A stretch of DNA of 5,666 nt, from contig JBGOTP010000332.1 in NCBI GenBank assembly GCA_041476545.1, positions 1 to 5,666 on the forward strand. The letters run 5' to 3'. The notes beneath the pieces were generated by a model, which did no database searches, was not told where the DNA came from, and saw only the letters and a list, made by a program, of their open reading frames with translations. Shown piece by piece: positions 5,572-5,666 of this stretch. The position numbers and the translations under genes were made by a program. Origin of the DNA: JBGOTP01 sp041476545 (GTDB lineage Bacteria > Acidobacteriota > Vicinamibacteria > Vicinamibacterales > CAVVIG01). Positions within the stretch are counted from its first letter, which is position 1, and every line of letters begins with the position of its first letter.

Positions 5572-5666
5572 CAATTGCTATCGGACGGAGTCATCGAGTC
5601 GCCCCAGACGATATGGTAGTCGTCGGTGAGATCGCTGTCACCCCAGACGATGTGCTGCCCTTCGGG
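5571..5666 (-). CDS. C-terminal end of an 'HIVWGD'-repeat protein, probably S8 subtilisin-like peptidase (cut by window edge)
   Basis: The minus strand is open from the right edge to a TGA at 5573-5571 and encodes 31 residues. They contain two copies of HIVWGD, 13 residues apart, separated by an acidic linker (SDLTDDY), and end in MTPSDSN. Tandem (N/H)IVWG motifs at the C-terminus are familiar to me from secreted S8-family serine peptidases of Acidobacteria and some other phyla, so that is the most likely identity. No catalytic residues lie in the window, so this is inference from the tail alone. The two repeats are also similar as DNA (plus-strand 5598-5615 and 5637-5654, differing at only two of 18 positions). 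The stop overlaps the HD-GYP start codon, and that junction supports both gene ends. Confidence 0.75.
   Translation of the reverse strand, partial: PEGQHIVWGDSDLTDDYHIVWGDSMTPSDSN
5598..5654. repeat. two 18-bp imperfect direct repeats, 39-bp period, coding for HIVWGD
   Basis: Copies at 5598-5615 and 5637-5654 share GTC-CCCCAGACGAT-TG, with two mismatches. The 39-bp period is 13 codons, so the repeat keeps frame and each copy yields HIVWGD on the minus strand. It is probably the end of a longer in-frame repeat series beyond the window edge. Confidence 0.7.

Overview
The window is GC-rich and densely packed, and looks like ordinary chromosomal DNA from a soil or sediment bacterium. Three traits suggest an acidobacterium, perhaps of the Vicinamibacteria: the GC-rich codon use, the 'IVWG' repeats at the end of a secreted-protease-like tail, and the membrane HD-GYP protein. 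This placement is inference; no rRNA or other phylogenetic marker is present.

Left end (1-331): the first 35 codons of a minus-strand FAD/NAD(P)-binding oxidoreductase (1-105) diverge from a plus-strand gene for a 69-residue two-helix membrane protein (122-331). Only 16 bp separate the two starts. A stop codon just upstream in each frame limits how far either start could move. A 234-bp gap (332-565) follows, holding a plausible sigma70-type promoter and a good ribosome binding site for the next gene.

Centre (566-3066): a two-gene plus-strand operon. The first gene encodes a 613-residue protein with a cyclic-nucleotide-binding-like domain, a CBS pair and a DUF294/GlnD-like nucleotidyltransferase region with its C-terminal helical domain. 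Its nucleotidyltransferase motif lacks the expected catalytic Asp-x-Asp, so it looks like a pseudoenzyme. It overlaps, by ATGA, a 220-residue DEDDh 3'-5' exonuclease of the DNA polymerase III epsilon type with all catalytic residues present. DUF294 proteins and such exonucleases are commonly neighbours in other bacteria, often beside acetate/solute symporters; no symporter lies here.

Right half (3035-5666, minus strand): reading leftward from the right edge, the C-terminal end of an 'HIVWGD'-repeat protein (probably an S8 subtilisin-like peptidase) is joined by a TGATG overlap to a membrane-anchored HD-GYP-GAF protein, a likely cyclic-di-GMP phosphodiesterase. An 80-bp gap then leads to tadA, the tRNA adenosine deaminase. 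tadA runs convergently into the exonuclease gene, and the two coding ends overlap by 32 bp. Most of the 80-bp gap is an array of eight GGG-headed heptamers in exact 7-bp register, a strong G-quadruplex candidate.

I found no mobile element, CRISPR array, tRNA or rRNA. The most notable items are the degenerate DUF294 active site, the G-rich heptad array, the IVWG-protein/HD-GYP coupling and the compact divergent start region. None amounts to a clearly new system.
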